DNA from: Harmonia axyridis
Taxonomy: Eukaryota; Arthropoda; Insecta; Coleoptera; Coccinellidae
Length of the DNA stretch: 64,000 bases
Assembly (NCBI RefSeq): GCF_914767665.1
Contig: NC_059505.1
Span: forward strand, 41,351,506-41,415,505
Direction of reading: 5' to 3'
Shown: positions 60,767 to 64,000 of the stretch, one piece after another
Layout: every line of letters begins with the position of its first letter
Numbering within the stretch: the first letter of the stretch is position 1
Notes under the pieces: generated by a model
What the model was told of the DNA's origin: nothing
Seen by the model: the letters and a program-made list of their open reading frames with translations, nothing else
The model's database searches: none
Made by a program: the position numbers and the translations under genes

Positions 60767-61325
60767 AACCGGACAGAATAGAATTTGAAGACGTATTCGC
60801 CATCATAGCACCGAAGACAAAACGATACAACGTTCGTATAAAGATCTTCAATCAAAAACAAAACGAATAACAAACAAATAAAAGTACCCATCAAAAAACC
60901 ACCTTCGCTCTCACCATAGAACACACCCTTTTACGGACCACAAAAAACGAGTCTCTAGTGTGTTTAGTTTACCCACACAGAACACAGAAAACCCGGAAGT
61001 GATAACGGGCCATCAGAGATCGAAGAGAAGCGAAACGGAGAGAGAAACAGATGCACCTGTATGTTTACACATCCGATGGCTGCTTGGGAACTTCCGATAC
61101 CGTGTGAAAAGGAGCCTCCGGTATATAAGAGGGTGCAGCGGAACCCCCGTAAACAATTACACCTTTCTGGTCGAGACCGAAGACGAGTGCCATCAGTCGT
61201 GGGAATTCCCATAGACGACCCATAGATCGAGGAGGGCTGAGGTAATAAGGTCGCGTGTGAAATGGGTTTTCGAGAGGAATCGGAAGGGAGAGCAGGGGCG
61301 TAGAAATGGGGAGGGTACTGGGGGT
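60767..61325 (+). promoter_or_regulatory. GC-richer block with TATA-like box
   Basis: The composition departs from the flanking AT-rich DNA. GGTATATAAGAGGG lies at about 61118-61131, a good TATA-box match. Downstream are CCATCAGTCGTGG (TCAGT initiator-like, about 61193) and AGACGACC. The TATA-to-initiator distance (~70 bp) is longer than usual, so the start site is uncertain. No coding region follows within the window. Confidence 0.3.
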
Positions 61326-61758
61326 AATTGATCAAATCAAATCAAATTTATTTAACAAATCATTACAAAACGATAGGTAACAATTAATAGTCAATGTAAA
61401 GAAAAAATAGTGAAACTAACAGAATAGTATAAAAAATTTAATAATTATTTTACTTGAATTCGTCTGACAGATATTCATCAACCGAGTAATAACACTTGGA
61501 GATCAGAAAGTACTTCAGTCGTTTTCCTCTGCAGAATTTGATCTCGTCTGGGAGATGGTTGTACAATTTGATCGACAAATAGTTTGTGGCCTTCTGAGCT
61601 CGTTTTATTCTGTGGTATGGTATGCATAGATCATTTCCCTTCCGTGTGGCGTACTGATGGAATTCCTCCCCCCTAAGATTTTCAAAATATAAAATTTTAA
61701 AAATCTCGCAAAGACGAAAAACGAAAATTTTTTCATAAAATGAACCAATAATAATCAT
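61326..61758 (-). mobile_element. Non-LTR retrotransposon 3' end (L2/CR1-like)
   Basis: Minus-strand 61758-61450 encodes the C terminus of a reverse-transcriptase protein: YATRKGNDLCIPYHRIKRAQ, NYLSIKLYNHLPDEIKF and YYSVDEYLSDEFK at the stop. This resembles the conserved tail after the RT domain in L2/CR1-type elements. The 3' UTR ends in an AAATTTGATTTGATTTGAT tail (about 61330-61350). The element is 5'-truncated. Confidence 0.7.
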
Positions 61759-61996
61759 TTTATTTTCCTTCGAATCGATACGCCAGTAAAAAATCAGTTC
61801 ATGAGTTTATTATCGCTTTCAAGATGACTACTTTCATTGCACTACAAGCTCGTCTTTGTCCAAGGTTTATTATTTTCTTTTATCTACCCGCTTTCTCGGT
61901 ATCGCCCCTTATTTGACATCTGTGGGATTATAATTGTTGGGCGGTATCAAGAATCTTTTTTACCGGATTGACAGCAAATATTGATTTTGCAGACAC
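61759..61996. other. No recognised gene
   Basis: Short spacer before family R copy 9. Confidence 0.5.
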
Positions 61997-62582
61997 CATA
62001 GAGTAATAAACATAGCTAGAGGGAGTATACGCAATTTTTACATCTCCCCAACATGGTTAGATTACGTTGTCAAATTGTGATATATTTTCATATCCACAAT
62101 TTTACTATATCGTTATGAATGTATATTATACTGAATGAAATATATTTATTTGAGTATTTCACGATTAAATATGCAAATTTGAATATTTGGAATCCGATAT
62201 TTTTCCTAATTGTCGAATTTATAATAAGCAGAATATTTATTATTTTCTGTATCTACCTGCTGAAATCCAAGGTTTGGCAACTTTTGCTCTCCTAGTGTCA
62301 TCGGTTGTTGCACGTAGTTTGGCGCGCTTGAATATTGTTTTCTGAATTTCTGATATATTTAGGTATTTATTCCAATATATTTTGAGTTAATATGGAACGT
62401 TGATTCACTATGGGACATAAGAAGTGCGTTCTTTGTGGAGAAACTGGCGAATTGAGTGAAATATCGCATCACTGATATGTTTTCATTTCCACGCGCTTCA
62501 TGTCAAATTTGATAGTTCATGTTGAGGACAAAATTTGCTCACTGAAAATGACTTATGCTCCTTCTATGTTTTTTACTCTGAG
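61997..62582 (+). mobile_element. Family R hAT-like MITE, copy 9
   Basis: 586 bp, CATAGAGTAATAAACATAGC to TTTTTACTCTGAG. The 8-bp target duplication GCAGACAC is exact on both sides (61989-61996 and 62583-62590). Confidence 0.95.
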
Positions 62583-62617
62583 GCAGACACATATCAATCA
62601 GAAAAGTACTACTCTTC

Positions 62618-62657
62618 CTGCCTAGGCAGCAAACTAACTACTTTCCTGCCTAGGCAG
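62618..62657. repeat. CTGCCTAGGCAG palindrome, twice
   Basis: The exact 12-bp palindrome occurs at 62618-62629 and 62646-62657, each inside TTCCTGCCTAGGCAGCAAA, 28 bp apart. Confidence 0.85.
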
Positions 62658-63286
62658 CAAAATGATTATTGTGGACCTTGGAGATCACATGTTTTAGGCA
62701 CTTCAAAGAGGAAATTGGCGTGAGAATGATCGAGTGCCTAATTTTTCCACCCAGTTATTTCTTTCAAAAATGAAAATACGATTTAAAACTGTGAAAGAGA
62801 TACCTCTCTTGACGAGCCGCCTATGGCTCGAATGCTTCGGAATTGAAATAAATGGATGAGGGGTGAGTTCCAGGTCCAGGGAAGTGGCTATTTTGAATTG
62901 TAGTCCACATAGTTTCATTTCACGTATATATTACGTGAAATATACGCAAGGGTTACTGTTATGGAATTCAGTTCACTTCATGGGAATGGACCTACAGGTT
63001 TGCCAATAAAACGACGATCGGTACGTTTTCCTAACGTCCCAGCACAGCTGCCATATTTAAAACGGTAGAAATGTAATAGAGGGGCAATTTTTTCAATTAT
63101 AAGTTGACAATTCAATATTTTTTTCAAGGGCGTTTGATTTCATACGGTAAGTTCTTGTTCAGATAATCCACAACTAGGTACTTACGTTAAATGGTCCTAT
63201 CTATTTATCGTACAGAGTTAAATGACATGAAATTGTAAAATTACATGATACTTTCAACACAATGTCAGCACTTCACAAATAAAATA
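62658..63286. other. No recognised gene
   Basis: Nothing recognised; 62703-62918 on the minus strand is open but has no motif. Confidence 0.45.
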
Positions 63287-64000
63287 TTAGGTGTACAACT
63301 TTGCATCCGCCGTTTTGCAACAGATGGCTGTAGCGGTAAGTGGTAGTCGAAATAAATGAATCGTAGATGTCATACAATAAGATTAGGTATTTGTAAACTA
63401 ACGCCATCGAAATATTAGGCGAATTCTGTCTACATCATAATGTTATTCTCGATTAAACATGTCAGCTTAAGAGCCAAATTCTCGTCATTTGCGGGAGGTT
63501 TCAATTTTCTGCTTCAATATAAAGAAATCTGGGAATGAGGTTCATCGAATACTCTCAAATACCTGTAGTGAGCCCGCTATTAGTGAAAGAACGTGCCGAG
63601 AGTGGTTTCAACGCTTCAAGAACGGGGATTTATTTGACGTTGAAGAGAGAAGGTTTTCGAAAATGCAGAATTGGAGGCATTACTTGATCGAGATTCGTGT
63701 CAAACGCAACAAGAATTGGCAGGATCATTGGGAGTGACACAACAAGCCATTTCAAAACGCCTGAAAGTCATGAGAATGATTCAGAAACTAGGAAATTGGG
63801 TGCCGCACGAGTTGGAGCCGAGAGATGTTGAACGGCATTTGTTTGCTTGTAAACAGCTGCTTGCAAGGCAAAGACGGAAGGGATTTCTGTATCGCATTGT
63901 GACTGGAGACGAAAAATAGGTTCGTTACGATAATCCCAAATGCAGAAAATCATGGGGATATCCCGGCCATGCTTCCACGTCGAGGGCCAAACCGAATATT
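63287..64000 (+). mobile_element. Mos1-like mariner, 5' part, runs off the right edge
   Basis: Starts with TTAGGTGTACAACTTTGC after a TA at 63285-63286. The transposase ATG is at 63459, then REVSIFCFNIKKSGNEVHRI, SERTCREWFQRFKNGD, ALLDRDSCQTQQELAGSLGV (HTH) and RIVTGDEK followed by a stop (TAG) where the family has tryptophan. A frameshift lies near 63640, where GDQHGGGR-like codons are lost. The catalytic half is beyond the window. Confidence 0.9.

Noticed and set aside
1..64000. CRISPR arrays, bacterial operons, rRNA or tRNA genes
   Set aside because: No regularly spaced short repeats, no cloverleaf I could support and no rRNA-like tract. The tandem repeats present are 47, 333, 414 and 417 bp and are not CRISPR-like.

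Overview
This window is eukaryotic, AT-rich and gene-poor, and is almost certainly insect nuclear DNA. The evidence is spliced genes with GT-AG introns, many Tc1/mariner and hAT-type DNA transposons of kinds common in insects, and one recognisable host gene, a BTG/Tob-family antiproliferative gene. The order is not proven by the sequence; a beetle or a similarly transposon-rich insect would fit.

Layout. Positions 1-9500 hold decayed mariner relatives, a Himar-like mariner (3097-4363), the first short DD41D element (5333-6271) and two copies of a ~590-bp hAT-like MITE, here called family R. Positions 9500-15700 hold a deleted hAT element, a 414-bp tandem duplication, and a nest of palindromic and foldback MITEs at 13.67-14.87 kb. 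A DD41D element whose middle is triplicated in frame lies at 15717-17488. Positions 18-28.9 kb hold more MITEs, non-LTR retrotransposon scraps (RNase H domains at 25.4-26.6 kb) and Mos1-like mariner remnants. A Tc1-like DD34E element with 78-bp inverted repeats is at 28977-30393, set in promoter-like unique sequence. Positions 31-40.5 kb are again mariners and MITEs, including a near-complete Himar-like copy. At 40709-41925 (minus) there is an intact three-exon Crypton-like tyrosine recombinase gene flanked by strong palindromes. After more DD41D copies comes the Tob gene (coding 49662-53517, three coding exons, plus strand). A DD41D element sits in each of its two introns. The remaining 10 kb is AT-rich and holds a ~333-bp tandem repeat array, two more family R copies, a non-LTR 3' end and the 5' part of a Mos1-like mariner that leaves the window.

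How it fits together. Only Tob and the tyrosine recombinase look like intact protein genes. Most other coding-like sequence is transposase, nearly all of it broken. The seven short DD41D copies share one internal deletion, so they amplified as a non-autonomous family using a transposase from elsewhere. The nine family R copies carry matching or near-matching 8-bp target duplications in seven cases, which marks them as hAT-type MITEs. The most unusual items are the recombinase with its hairpin flanks, the 417-bp in-frame triplication, the shared-deletion DD41D family and the palindrome nest at 14 kb.
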